A stretch of 64,000 nucleotides of DNA from Lethocerus indicus (GCA_019843655.1 JACDQD010000105.1:1116001-1180000); one strand, 5' to 3'; positions 25,921 to 38,684 are shown, counted from the stretch's first letter. Notes: generated from the sequence alone by a model not told the origin. Numbers and translations: made by a program.

Positions 25921-28400
25921 CTTTTCCAGAATATTAAACGGCCACTGAGGAATGGTTCAACTCGCTGAATACTAAGCCCAGGGGGCGAAATGCGCAAAAT
26001 TCGAAGGAAATCGAGAATAATCGGAAATAATTTTGTTGAAAGTCGGCCAATCGTGATCCTAATATTTCTTCCATGCAAATCGTGGTATTTTTTCTGTGTT
26101 GAACAAGGAAAGACTAAACTTCGTGCAGCCCATTGTGCCCATTTAGGTGGTTTGTTGCGTAAGTTATTATTTCATTAATTTTAAAAATAAAATTTTATAA
26201 AATGAATCTGACAAGAAATGTATATTCGAATTTAAATCCAAATGTTCAGCTTCCATTGTACGGAATAGAGACGCCCGCGTTGTCCAACTTTCGTACATTG
26301 GCCATTCGAATGTAGAACACTGCCAACGTCATCTGGCGTTGCAGTGATTCATGAAAAGAAACAAAATAAGTCGTCGTTGAAATCGATTTGCCTTGATGTG
26401 AGAATGGCCTGTGGGGGACGTTATGAAACAAAAAGGTTCCTACACGAGGAACACTAGGACTAAATAAATTTGGCCGAGGGGGGCCATTTCCAGGCGGAAC
26501 AGTTAAAATCTGGCAAGGGAACGGACGAATAGCGGGAGTAACGGGGATGGGGACGATTAGGATTTATGCGCTTTAGAAAAACTGAGAACAAAAAAAAACA
26601 GCTGATTTACGGCAACCACCAAAGGCATATCAAAGCACCGAAGAAAATACTCCCGGCAAAAACTTCAAAGCGGGCTTTCATATAATACTTGTACCCGACG
26701 ACGAATTTGATTCCTTCACAAATATGGAATATATAGGCCAAATAGTGATAAATCTCGATATAAATTATCGATTTCCCCATACCGAATAAGCTATATATCA
26801 TTAAATAACAAACTTATTATAATTATTAAAAATTATAAAACCCTGAATTCATTTCTTGACGTCACTCAGCCAACTGAAGGTTCCCTATAATTAATTAAGT
26901 ACTGCTTTGGCTGAAGCAAAATTATTCGAAAATAAGGAATAAGGAAAATCAACTATTTCCGTAACTCGATAATCGGTATCAGAAAAATGTATTGGAATTC
27001 GTGCTCCAGTGTCTTGGATTATGCCTCCGGGGTTATAAAGGTCCGGGGAGTAAGTAAGGACATCCGTAGGAACTCCAAAAAAACGACATACTGAGGATTA
27101 ATGACAAATAAGGTAAAAAATTAGCTAAAAATTTAAAAAATCGATCTATCAGCCCTCATGTATTTAAATAAATAACCTTCAAAGCGATAAACAATATAAT
27201 TCTTTGAATACGGAATATATTCTATAGGGACAATTGCAGGGTTCCAAGCTAGGCTTCTTCCCCTTCATTAGTCTAAAGAGTTTTAAATGAATACGGCGCC
27301 CCTATTCACTCACGAGTCTCCAGAATAATTCAATTCAAAGATTCTATTCACTCCAATCTGAGCGAACAAAATAGGGGTGCCCCTGTTACATAATTTTCAG
27401 TCGACTAGCCAGAAATTAAAATTATTCATTAAATTACGAAAACACACAGTCAGCTGTATATTACCGATGGATTTTCGAGGTTGTATTAAATTTTATTCTT
27501 CAACAAGCAATCGGTCCATAACATTTACAAAGTGCTAATATAAAATAACACGTTAGATATCATGACGAAGTATAAAACGCTGAGTTTATTAAAGCAACGT
27601 TATGAACAAAATCAATGCCATTTTACACAATTTCAGTTCAAGAGAAAAAAAATTGACTTGGAATATATGAACAATTGAATAATCCTGAACTTAATAACTT
27701 TAATACAAGGTTGACAGGTTGATGTTCTAGTTACTAGTATACTTAATTTACTATACTAAGGTTCTGCTAGAGTTACACAGGAATTTATTTTATAGTCTAA
27801 ATGAAAATACTGTATCTCTATATTATAAATAATGATTCAGCAAGGTCGCTAACGACCGAAAATGACAGAGCGCAGAATAACACGAAAACACGATGACATC
27901 GAACTAAAATAAAGGCACAGGAGCTAGCCCAATTAGATTATCGAGTTGGGACATACAACGGCACTGCTCTGCTAGGTCAAAACTGACATTATTCCTGATT
28001 GGGACCTGGGAATAAGTCGAAAATAAAAGATGACAGTCTTCCAATCAAGTCAAACAGAAAAGAATATACAATTGCCATTATATTTGTTCCTCGCCGTGAC
28101 ACAGTGAACAAGAAATCTATACACCATTCCAGTCATCTCAAAAATTTACCATTTCAAATACTTCGTGTATTAGAATATCAAAAGGTATACGTCCTTAAAC
28201 GCAAGCAATATTGTTAACACTAAACGTTGATTTGCACCTACAAATAATACTGTTTAGTTAAATTTAATAATTTCCTCATACTCTGAGGAAGTTCCTCACA
28301 CTCAACTCAACATCTGTTGCGGGAAGAGACCGATACCAGTATTATGGTGGGTTAGTGAAAAAGAACAAGAAATGTTAAATACATGAAGTGTACTTATATA
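25921..28400. other. AT-rich DNA with a weak duplicated block
   Basis: This holds one member of a weakly similar pair (27014-27066). A 64-codon minus frame at 26607-26801 is aromatic and AT-driven. There is no gene signal. Confidence 0.4.
27014..27066 (+). repeat. Weak duplicated block, copy E
   Basis: This shares, in order, ATTATGCCTC with GGG, GGTTATAAAG, AGTAA and GACATCCG with 29685-29735. Gaps of several bases are needed between the words. The order of four words is unlikely by chance, but the alignment is short. Confidence 0.4.
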
Positions 28401-28408
28401 CTCTAAAT

Positions 28409-28620
28409 CAGATGTGGGCAGACTCCCAGACCCAAAGAGCTACTCTCCATATAAGGAAATATCTGGTGAGTTACCAAAGATAGAATGAAACTTGCTTGGT
28501 AAATTTATTGGATTCATTTGAAGAGGAAAACATTTTAGAGTGGTGTAGGTAAGTTTTAAATTTCAACCAACATAAAAATATCTCCGCGTACTATCACGAT
28601 CGACGGTTTGCCGACCCCTG
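28409..28620. mobile_element. Non-autonomous hAT element (MITE)
   Basis: The left end reads CAGATGTGGGCAGACT and the right end, reverse-complemented, reads CAGGGGTCGGCAAACC. Eleven of the first 16 bases match, and both fit the CAGnGGTsGGCAAAC terminal inverted repeat typical of hAT transposons. The flanking octamers CTCTAAAT (28401-28408) and TTTCAAAT (28621-28628) match at five of eight positions, as expected for a decayed 8-bp target duplication. The 212-bp interior has no transposase frame, so the element must have moved with a transposase supplied in trans. End and target divergence indicates an old insertion. Confidence 0.7.
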
Positions 28621-28628
28621 TTTCAAAT

Positions 28629-31600
28629 TCGATTCATCAAGTTAAAAACATGCCAATTCGTCGTTGGTGATAATTAACTGTGCATTAAAAAAATATAGTA
28701 ACATTCCTAAAACTGGATGTTCAACATATCGATAATGTCTAGAAAAAATCTGCGCTATACCAAAGGCCACAGTTTACACTTACAGGGGACGCTGTGACTG
28801 TTCACTGGCTAACGGATATTTAGGCGATATTGTTTCGAGACCGTCGGTTGGGCGTGAAAAGGAGACGGGGGCCGTTTAGAAATCGTGGCGTGTTAAAAAG
28901 GAGCTTGGAGAATACTAACAAGCGGAGGCCGGCCCCGGCTACCGGGCAGACCGCCCAACTGGGACACGACACTACACCTAAATGGAATACACCAAAAGGG
29001 AAAAGTCAAAGTGCCCCTCGGATTAAAACAACAGGCTTCAATTTACCCTACACAAAGGACCATAATCGCAATATGAATTTCAAACAGCTGTTTTATTATT
29101 CACACTTTGCAGCCAAATCCTTTACTACAGTGTTTTTATAATTGCTACAAACATTATTTGTTTAAATGAAAACAGCACATTTTCAGTTATACTGTATTGG
29201 TAAAAAAACTTTACTAATAAAGTGTACATTTATTCAGATTATAAGGTAAAGAAAGCTGAAGCAAAAAAACTTCAGACCCAACCTGATATTTTCTTGGATT
29301 TACTACGTTGATTATTATAGGTTTCAAAGGGTGATTTAATCCGCGGTAATTTAATCCAAAAAGCCGACAAGCGTTAGGAACCATTAAAATTTAGATCCCA
29401 AACAACTACTTGACTATTATATAAGAAATAATCTTAATCAATCATTATAAAAGCCATTATTTGTGCGTTAAGTTAATCAGTAGACAGTATTTTGTTGGGG
29501 CGTTTTATATTCCTGCAAACTAGTAAGGGGTAGCTCAAGAAGAAGAAAGTAAAATTTAATGTAATAGAAAAATAAAACGTAAAAAGGCTGGAAATTAAGA
29601 TATAATCAAAATTTGGCTCACCTAAGGTAGGTTTATAATGCCTTCACGACCCATAAATATTAAATGAAATATTCGGCCTCAGTTTCGAATTACGCCTCGG
29701 GGACCAGGGTTATAAAGAAGTAATCGACGACATCCGAATATTGTTTAAATCCAAATAAACTACTCGGGGGGCCCACTCGTAAAGTGCAGGTGGAATGTTT
29801 ATGTTTATTGCCCCTCTTGTTTATTACCTTCGAAACAAATATACACCTACCCAATTTTTAAGGAATACTAATGAACCCGCCACTTCATATTTCAAGCGGC
29901 GCGAGCGGCCACCCTATCTCGCCTTAATGAAAACCTATCCTCGAATGAGATAAAAGATAAAACAGAATAATATACCTCGACCAAATTCCCTTGTAATTGA
30001 GAGAACGCCACGAAATCGTACAACTGAATAAACTAACATTAGTGGGCGTGGCGACTAATCACCCTGATCAGTGGACGTGTGCGAATTCGACTTATGTAAA
30101 TTTAAAATCATATAATTTAAAACCCGTGCCTAGCTCGTAAAATTCTGGCGAATAAAAAAATTAAAATACCACACAAAAAGGAAGTTATCTATGACAGTAA
30201 TTTGACGCCAAGCAAGTCATATTGATTTTTGTGGTAGTTATACAGACCGATTACGGTTTTGGACATTGGACCACCGCCATGAGGATAGTAAGAGAATAAA
30301 ACAGGGAGCGCTTCGATAACTGGAATCCAACGAGCATTCAAGATGGTGGCGTTGAAATAAGAATTGTACGCAAACAGAACATGTGTTTCTAGCAGTACAC
30401 AATCTATATCCATAAAACAATAATACTAAACGGTTTCCTGCTTATATCATACATATACATGTATAGTGCCCAGAACAAGGAAGACAAATATAAATATAAT
30501 TTATCATATAAACATATATAACGGATCAAATAATTGGAAGGTATTGCAAGCATCTCCATTTTATTCTGCATAAGGCCTCAAACACTATAATTGTATGAAT
30601 ACATATTACACATATAAATATAATTTCGACGACTTTGTGTTTGTATTAAATATTTTTAATTTTGTTTAATAAGTACTACATAAAGCATTCTACAAACTCG
30701 TTAGGCTGCTGTGGCAGGTCTAATTAAAATAGAGGTCGCTGAATATTCATGTATTATGAGCAAAATATTGACGATAATTAAATTACGGCTACTCATTCTG
30801 AGCAATTTTTTCTGGCTTCCAATGTTTTAGATATTAACATTAACTGGAATATTTGCAATTGCTTGTAATTTAAAAACAATTTATTATTTATGTATTTTTT
30901 TACGAGTCTTGTGAAGAGAGTTGCGGCATGTGAAGTTCGCACTTGTTTTTTTGTTATTTATGAATAATTAGCAACAAATTTACTATTAATTTACTAGTAA
31001 TTACTCATAAAAGATTTCTTTTTACTAAACCAATTGACTTGTAACCATATTTTACGCAAACAAAAATAAGATGTCGAAATATAAATAAGTGTGATTCATA
31101 AGAATCGGCCACTCTTCCTTACACAAATGCATACGAGAGGGTGAAAGTTAATTTTTATAAGTTCTATTATAAACTTGTCAGCCCCGCTGTTTGGTTTCCC
31201 ATACCTAATAGGTAGTAATAACGGAATATTTTTTAAATAGGCCAGAATTCGGGCCGTAACTTCCACTCTGACTAGTGGACGACGTTTGGAGATAAAAATT
31301 TAGTGTTAAAGAGCGGCACCGTGCCAGAATCCGGCCGTGAGAGTGGTCGGAGACGCCAAATCCGATTGCGGCACATCCCAACAGGAACTAGAAATAATAT
31401 AACTACCTTTCCACGACATGCGAACTATGTCGCCTCTCACTACATGTCTTTTGATCATACTGCATGAAACCAGTTATAAAATCCAAGCGACGTAATGCAG
31501 GATATTTTCTTGAAGAATAAAAAAATGTTTAATCAATAGTATGGTTAAGTATAGTATAGTGTAATTGTAAAACAGGTCTCTGTCCAGCAGAAATTTAAAC

Positions 31601-32200
31601 TATTTTAAACCCCCAGATTTGAGGGAAAATATAAAAATGACAAAAAATTCACAATTACAGTAGTACTAGCTGAATCAAACCATTTCCTACTGTACTTTCT
31701 ATAAGAACTACAGAAATAATTACTGTGTACTACTTAGTGTTGATAGAATAAAATTACAAAATACAGAATTAAAACGATGGCAGAAATAAGCAATCGAGCA
31801 GAACCAGAAACTTCAACAATAAATCTGTCACGAAGTGACCATTCAAAGATTTGCACGAGGTGAAAAAAAATTCACCGTTATATTTATTTGGAAGTTAAAA
31901 TCCGGCCGGCGACGTTGACCCCATAAAAGTCATATTAAAGCTGAAATAACGACCTTAGTTTCCATTCCCATATTCGGCGTTGTAGCTAATTAGGCAAATA
32001 ACAGGAAGCGATGAAACGAACACCGGAAATCGGCAGTTTGTGTCCTCAGTTAAATTAAACAGCCTAAATCTGTACACCCATGTAAACCCATTTGGAGTTC
32101 GATTAGTATTAATTCGATTAGTCGTTTCTTTCGGATTAAAGACAGCTATTAAAAGTATATATAATTTAATAAAATATTAGTGGATCATCAAAACATCGTA
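28629..32200. other. AT-rich DNA with few features
   Basis: A GC-richer patch lies at 28840-29000 (103-codon frame, basic, unrecognised). The second weak duplicated block is at 29685-29735. A GC-richer patch lies at 31230-31390. Two overlapping minus frames at 30189-30420 are open together and unrecognised. No gene is called. Confidence 0.4.
29685..29735 (+). repeat. Weak duplicated block, copy F
   Basis: Partner of 27014-27066. It keeps ATTACGCCTC with GGGG, GGTTATAAAG, AGTAA and GACATCCG in the same order, about 2.7 kb away and in the same orientation. Confidence 0.4.
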
Positions 32201-33217
32201 AATACATATCTCCACGTCTTTCGTGCGTGTGCCTGTGTGGGTGTGAGCGTGTATCGGACACGCGCTTCAGCGCAAAATTTACAAGGCGGCACCAAATTTA
32301 TATAAAGGGGGAGGTCCGCCCGTTCTGAACCCGGTTTCGGTGTTCATTTTCCAACTTGGGCCTATTGTTTCAAGGCCTCATCTTGTTCAAGCTAGAGCGG
32401 CTTTATTCATTGGCGGTAATTTGAGAATAAAATAACACGTTGGCCGGAGTTATGAGCGCCGGCCGGACTGGTCGTACGAAAACACATTTTAAAGGTCCCA
32501 TCAAGGACAAAGGCCCCGGAACTAATCGGGTGGAATAAGTTGGTCGACTGCGACGACCCCATACATTTCACAAAGGCCTATGTTTCAATTACTAGACTGG
32601 TCCTAATTGTGGGGTACAGTCGCATCATCATGTTAACAGTTTGTTTTGGCTTATAGACACTGTTCACTCCGGGGCCAAACAATCGAGATGATATATCCAA
32701 CCTGGTGACAAAATTTTGAATTTCTTTCAATTGCAGTTTATAAATGGGAACTTCATAATTACCCGTAAACCCAATAGTACGAGAGCAACAATCCTTTTTT
32801 AAAAATAGGTTTATAATAATGTAGAAGAATCCAGCGGTATCCAAACTAAGGTATACAATAAATGTATGCATCAGTTCAAATATTTCAAATAACCATAATA
32901 AAATCAGTGTACATAATTTATATTAAATGTGTTCATTCGAAAGCGAAAGGCAATAGCAGATGCCCGTCCAAGAATGTATTTATGTAAATTTGATAAATTT
33001 TAAATCCAAATACATTCAGGGTGGTCGTCGGAACTGAAGCGATTCCCAAACCAAAGGAGAACCCCTCTTCATCTCGGATATAATGGAAACCAGACCCGGA
33101 ACGGGTGAGCCTACTTCCGTGGGGAAGATAAAACGCTTTGATATGCCGGTGGGGAAAACGGCATAAGGATTGGTAAAGGCTCCAATAAATAGTGGTGCGC
33201 ACCGATGGGAGGAGTAC

Positions 33218-33248
33218 AAGGAGGAGGAGGAGAAGGAGGAGGAGGAAA
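33218..33248 (+). repeat. (GGA)n microsatellite
   Basis: GGA triplets with one AGA interruption. On the minus strand this makes the poly-leucine and poly-serine runs of the overlapping frames at 32933-33345, which are therefore artefacts. Confidence 0.9.
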
Positions 33249-35519
33249 GCGGCCACTGGCTCGTCGTATTTGAACTGGCCATTAAATTTCCCAATCGGTG
33301 CCGACTTACCCGAAAGGAGCCCAAGTAATTTACGAGCAATATCAATAATGGACGGCTACTAGGCTAAAACTGACTGCATTCCATTTTGATATTTGTAAAA
33401 ATCCCGCCGCCCGTTCGACTTCAGTCTCTCGATATTACTGCACATTATACTGACTGCAGTTTCAGACAAATATGTAACCGGAAAGGCTCGAGTTAAAATG
33501 TATACATATATGGGACTGCGCTGGCGAGCAGTTTACACAGTTTGATTATCGGCTACATTCCATATCCAGGAAGAAATGCCCTGGCTCTGGATTGGCCAAT
33601 GGCCGCTCTGTTTTAAGTACATTTCTTTCGAAAAACTAAAGCTACCGTCGTAAAGATAGCTCATAGAATAATTCTACTCCATGGAAACTCCATTGTGGTT
33701 ACTATCATGTAATGTTCCAATAAAATAAATGAAATCCTGCACATCAATTTACAAGTGCCAGCTACGAGGAGATATCTTCACCATTTCATGGGAGAACCAT
33801 TTCACCAGTTCACCATTTAACTGGTCCAACTAAAATGCACAGTTGGATAACTTATAATCCATGCAGAGGGAACCGCCCAACCGCGAGGTACCGAAGCTAT
33901 AGACAACTCGCAGTAATTTGAAATCCTACGGGATATACTTTCAACAGGAGTGAAACCGTATCGCGGCCGTATAACCGGCCAGAAATCAATCACAACTGGG
34001 CACTGACAATACGTCGGCCCCGCGACCACCCGACCACATATTATGGGCGGAGACCGCAAGAAACTCTTATTATAACGGCTGCGGACCGCATACACGTCGT
34101 CAGATTCGAGCGGCCACCTAACACACAAAACATTTTATAAAGGACAAGTTTATGAAGGACAAAATTTCACTTTCAATTTCGTATTTCATGCGTTTTATAA
34201 GTTTCTGCGCCTAATTTCATTCAAAAGATTTGTTTTTATTGAACGTCAATTCTATTTGCACGACAAAATATACTACGCATATATTTTATTCTTGATAATT
34301 ACAAGAGTCAACTACACTATTTACTTGTCCAAATTGTTAGCCATCCTGTTCAGTTTTAATGCCTAATACAAATATATAATTTCAACACCACCGAAATAAA
34401 TTATATATTGAATAATTTTTAACTATACTTTCGTTCCCAGATATTGATCTCGTTTCCAAATATTAATGGAGAGATTTTTTAAACCCTAAGAACTGTGTAT
34501 GCTTCATTCAAAACATGGTTTGTCGGTAGGAAAGAAAATAACCATTTAGTAATATATTTGCAGACACGTTAGGCATACATATTTTCCCACCATACTACTT
34601 CGTTCTTCATTAGAACACTTATTGTATTGATTACTTTACATACATTTTGTCAATATACAATAATGTTAACAGGTTGTTAACGGAAAACGATTTACCAATA
34701 AAACTGCAGTGGCAGTGCCACTGGCAACCAAAAACTATTTACTTTGGGTAGATAGCTATCGTCTATAAATTTAAATTGAATGAATTGTTTTGTGAACTGT
34801 TCTTCAGTGACCCCCTTAAGTATGTTTCTGAAGTTTAAATTTGCTTCCGAATAGAAACGCGTGGTTCGTATTGTTCATTGATTTTCCCACCACGGTACGA
34901 GGGCCGCAGTAAAAGTTGGCCAGCCTGCCCTAGACCCTAGTCGACATTAGACTGCCATTTCGGCAATAAATTATTTAACCGTGACAATCGTATTCTGACG
35001 TAATATCCTGGAGAATTATGAAAGTATATTCGTCGGCACTTTCTTCAGCTTATTAGTTCTCTCAAGGTTGGGTAATTGGACGAGTGGCATAGACTAGTTT
35101 ACACGAGCAACATAAACTACAACTATCCATTGACGCACAATACCCAGGCGGTCGGGCTTCAATTGTGATCCGGTTGTCACAATACATTCTATATTATTCC
35201 GGACGAATTTAATAAATACGGACGATATATAACGGGATGTCCGAGAGAGGTAACGTGCCAGCCTACCAATCGCGGGTTTGCAACACGGTAAGGGCGTGAT
35301 TTCACGAAGGAAAATAAGATAATCTAACCAATTACGGGCCGTGCCAGTTGTTGCTGGGACAGTCATTCAAAAGCTTTCACTAGGGCGGAAATAACCGGAG
35401 AATGAGCGGGTACTTTACTCGCCGGAAAGATAATGCATTTATCCGAGGGGCGAATTGCCCGGGCGCTTTTAGACTTTTAGATCAAAGGGAAAGAGCGCCG
35501 GCGGTGCATCTTCGTCATC

Positions 35520-35529
35520 TCTCGCGAGA
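35520..35529. promoter_or_regulatory. TCTCGCGAGA palindrome, second copy
   Basis: A perfect copy of the decamer seen at 3242-3251, here extended to the 12-base palindrome CTCTCGCGAGAG (35519-35530) within a GC-rich island. Confidence 0.4.
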
Positions 35530-35700
35530 GGACGGGAGGACCATGTCAATTCAGTATTAGCCGAATAGTTGAAGCATTACGCCCTCCCTCCTAATGGACT
35601 ACAGAAAACAGGACTGAATTTTAAGCCCGACCCACCAGATAAGGCCTGAGCACTGACTTAATACAGAGGACTCGCTCCGGCTTCATTCTGTATTCGCAGT

Positions 35701-37071
35701 TCTTTTCAACTTTTCATCAAGAAAACAATTCGGCAGTAAACAAATTGTGTTCTTCATTTCTTATTACACAGCCTAAACAAATTTCCTCAAAAATGTAAGA
35801 AAAACAAGTTTGGCTATTATTTCATATTTCTGCTTTTTCGTATGTAGTTTTTCAGAAAAATATCGAAATCGTGTTTTTTCTAGATAATTATAAAAATCAA
35901 GTCAAAACCAAGCATCATCGAGGAACAATCTGTTCAAAAAATGACGGTATGTAACTGTTTGTGTAGCACGCGTTTCTTAAATTCGAAATGTACATTAACG
36001 GAAACTCAACTTTGGCGATTAAGTACAGCGAAAAATACGAACAGTAGTAACTGTATCGGGAAACAATCGATTCGGTAGATGACGCGAGGACGAAGCCTTA
36101 AAAGTTTGTGTTTAAGACTTCTCGAGACTTCCAAGACTTTCGAAGGTACTTGTCGTAAAAACACACAAACATAGTGCTATGAGATATTGTTCCCTTCCGG
36201 AGTCTATTATCATCAGACGCTGAAAAGCGGACAGGAAAATTTTCTCAAAAACGAAAGTTCCCCCATAAAATTGGCTGGGACATAAAAAACCTAAGAGAGC
36301 ACCGACCTGACAAAGCTCGTTGCTTACTGCCAGCATTGAAATATTTCAATGTTCCAACAGGAAAGTTTTAAGCTCCTCGGTAATAACAGTCAGGGTAGCA
36401 AATATCAACGACATGTACAAAATATACCTTACAAGATATATTAACTACGATCTAATCATTTAATATTCCCACAGCAAAATAATAATGAAGTATTCTCTTT
36501 TATATGCAGAAATGTTCCAGAACATATTATATAGTTTGATATGTGACTTTATTCATTTTTCGCAGGAAATATTTACTTTCAAAACATCTTTAATTTAAAA
36601 TTTGCAGTTTATGGCCGCTAGTTCTGCAACAGTATTTGATAACAAAATATAATGTTTAAACGCTAATCAGTAAATGAATATTTACTCCTAAAACCGTGAA
36701 CATTATACCAATCCTATCGAAAATGCACCTGAAGGAAGATTAAAGGGAAGTTCACCATTCTAAACCTAAGTGCTGGATGATATTATTCGCATTATTGATA
36801 TCACTGTCATTAAATGTAGCCATTTGTTTATGCCAATCCCAGGTAGTAGTCATTCAGAACATCGTATAGGTCCCCTAATGCACATATTAGAATTGTTAAA
36901 GGCGCATTATTCGCACTCACAGAGCGTTCAGCAAATTTTGTTAACAGAAACTATGCTGTTTGAAGAACAATAACTATTGCAGAACAGGGTATCCCACCAA
37001 AGTATGTTAACTGTAGTGCGATCACAATCTGCAGTCCTTCTCCATACATGGCAGTATAGACTCTCCCAAGT
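35701..37071. other. AT-rich DNA, nothing recognisable
   Basis: The 74-codon minus frame at 36112-36336 is unrecognised. An 18-bp perfect palindrome, CATTGAAAT followed by ATTTCAATG, lies at 36334-36351. Confidence 0.4.
36334..36351. repeat. Perfect 18-bp palindrome
   Basis: CATTGAAAT joined directly to its reverse complement ATTTCAATG. Its role is unknown. Confidence 0.8.
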
Positions 37072-37272
37072 TCAACTTTCGAACCCTTTCGGAACGATGC
37101 GTGGCGACTTCGCTGGATACCATGTTATTGAAATCCGATAATCCTCCTTGATGGAAAACATGGTATATCCGTCGACCAAGAATGGTGTTTTATGGGTGAA
37201 GGGGCTGAACAGCAAAGACTCTACGGTTATTTTATTTTCGCAAAGCTTCTCCATCGAGGTTATCCGGACGCA
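37072..37272 (-). CDS. Possible downstream exon of the 37426-37530 candidate
   Basis: An acceptor-like GTGTTTGTCAG on the minus strand (AG at 37274-37273) is followed by a frame of 66 codons ending at a stop at 37074-37072. The product begins CVRITSMEKLCENKI and contains HKTPFLVDGYTMFSI. The frame joins in phase with the donor at 37425, giving a 153-bp intron. The codons do not share the GC-ending bias of the upstream exon, and the product is unrecognised, so the link is tentative. Confidence 0.2.
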   Translation of the reverse strand, partial: CVRITSMEKLCENKITVESLLFSPFTHKTPFLVDGYTMFSIKEDYRISITWYPAKSPRIVPKGFES

Positions 37273-37425
37273 CTGACAAACACACTGGGCACTGATCATG
37301 TTATTCTGGTTCCGCTCATCGGCTCTAACTCGAGGACACTATCACCCGAGTTCCCCCAATAGCGGGGTGGGTCGGGAGTGGGGGAGGCGGATCGTCTAAT
37401 ACGGAGGGAGACTGTTAGCACGTAC

Positions 37426-37530
37426 CTTGTATCCGCCGCAGCGGTTGCAGGTGACAACATGGCCGTGGCCCATGTAGGACATGTCGGTGTAGGACGAGGA
37501 GCGGCCCGAGGACCGGCCGACAATGATGCT
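37426..37530 (-). CDS. Probable short internal coding exon, unknown protein
   Basis: Read on the minus strand, 35 codons are open after an in-frame TGA at 37536-37534 and run to AAG at 37428-37426, followed directly by the strong donor GTACGTG. Nearly every codon ends in G or C, unlike neighbouring frames. The product contains SSYTDMSYMGHGHVVTCNRC and then GGYK, a serine-rich stretch followed by a CxxC pair. The C-rich text upstream with candidate AGs at 37534-37531 could be the acceptor; the exact 5' edge is uncertain by a few bases. CxxC could start a zinc-binding fold, but I cannot assign a family. This is the best coding candidate in the window. Confidence 0.45.
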
Positions 37531-37539
37531 CTCTCATTG

Positions 37540-38400
37540 TTGAGGGGGGCCCCTCGGGGAGCGGCGGGGGCAGAGCCCCGTGGTGGGGAGCACCCGCCCA
37601 GCACCGGCCGCTACGCTCACTCAGTCACCTACCGGGCCACCGACCGCTGCCCGCCTCATACATATCCCACCCCCCCAACAGATGTTAAACTCCACAATTT
37701 AGGTAACCCTCAATTCCACCTTCTATATTATCACCCTACAGAGCTCTGCCTCCTTCCCTTTTCGGTCTGCCGTTAGTCTTGGCCTCTCGACATCGTCACA
37801 AGACGGTTAGTGTAACAATTAGGTATAAGTGTACTGGGGTGAAGGACGCATTGCTCAGCAACGAAAAAAAGGTTCTATAACGAAGATTAGCGTGGAGAAA
37901 CCGACGGTAAGAATGAGCCCACCATGATAAATTAGTTCAGAGGTAAACGTTAATGATCGAGTCGCCAGACAGTATTGAGATACGAGTTCCTCTTGTAATC
38001 GATTCAAATTCCCAATTGAAGTAAAATGCGAACGCTGTTCGGTTCGTTAACGCGGCACCTCTCCACCCATAAAACTGGAGGACTACCACCTCGGAACTGA
38101 AAAATGAGTAATAGACAATTAAGTATGATATTCCCTGTTCTCTTTCTTTTTTGGGGGGACTATGAGTTACCCATGCGTTACCCAAGTTAGTCACTACTCC
38201 GTTACTTGCTCTGCTATAACCAAATACGGAATGGAGGCAGAACACTACATACGTGATGATTGATATAATAACATTCGATTATAGGTAATATATGCCTCTT
38301 CCTTATATGTAGCACGCGAAAGAAAAATAGGACCAAAGGCGAAAGGTTCCAAAAAACTTGCACTTTCGTTGCTTACGCATCGTGTCTTCATCGTCACCTT
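37540..38400. other. GC-rich island passing into AT-rich DNA
   Basis: The very GC-rich text at 37540-37660 would be intron or upstream sequence of the minus-strand exon. A 132-codon plus frame (37378-37776) is the antisense shadow of the exon plus this GC-rich text. Nothing else is recognisable. Confidence 0.4.
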
Positions 38401-38426
38401 GACCGTTAGGGCTAGATTACTTACAG

Positions 38427-38684
38427 GCGTCCTGCGCTTCTCGAAGAATATCTGTGTCAATGATCAACGGTCTCTCGTACCACAACCGACAATTGCCCAA
38501 CCTGGTATGTGCCAACCCCAGTCAAGTGACTTCAACGCCCGCATGGTATAAGTGTGAGCAAGAGCGTAGCCGGTGATTTGAAGTGATAAATGTTAAAAGC
38601 GTGTCATTGGCGGTCCCTGCAACACCCACCCGATGGGCTAATGACCGGATTTATGCCGAAAAGGTACCAGGGTACACCGGTGAT
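38427..38684 (+). other. Two splice-like bounded segments, possible non-coding or decayed exons
   Basis: A good acceptor (GATTACTTACAG, AG at 38425-38426) and a donor (CCTG followed by GTATGTG at 38505) bound a 78-bp segment that is open in one frame. About 75 bp further on, a second segment with an open frame ends at the strong donor GAT followed by GTAAGT at 38685. The two open frames differ, and neither product is recognised. This may be part of a transcript, an old gene, or chance sites. Confidence 0.2.

Larger units (their letters stand above)
32201..35700. other. Cluster of GC-rich islands
   Basis: Islands lie at about 32220-32570, 33010-33350, 33780-34130 and 34880-35660, with AT-rich DNA at 34140-34860. 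Frames of 90-109 codons on the minus strand coincide with the islands and with the GGA repeat and show no domain. A small inverted repeat CAGTGGC/GCCACTG lies at about 34707-34723. This is the densest run of enhancer-like islands in the middle of the window. Confidence 0.4.

Noticed and set aside
32933..33345. Minus-strand frames with poly-leucine or poly-serine
   Set aside because: Artefacts of the (GGA)n microsatellite.
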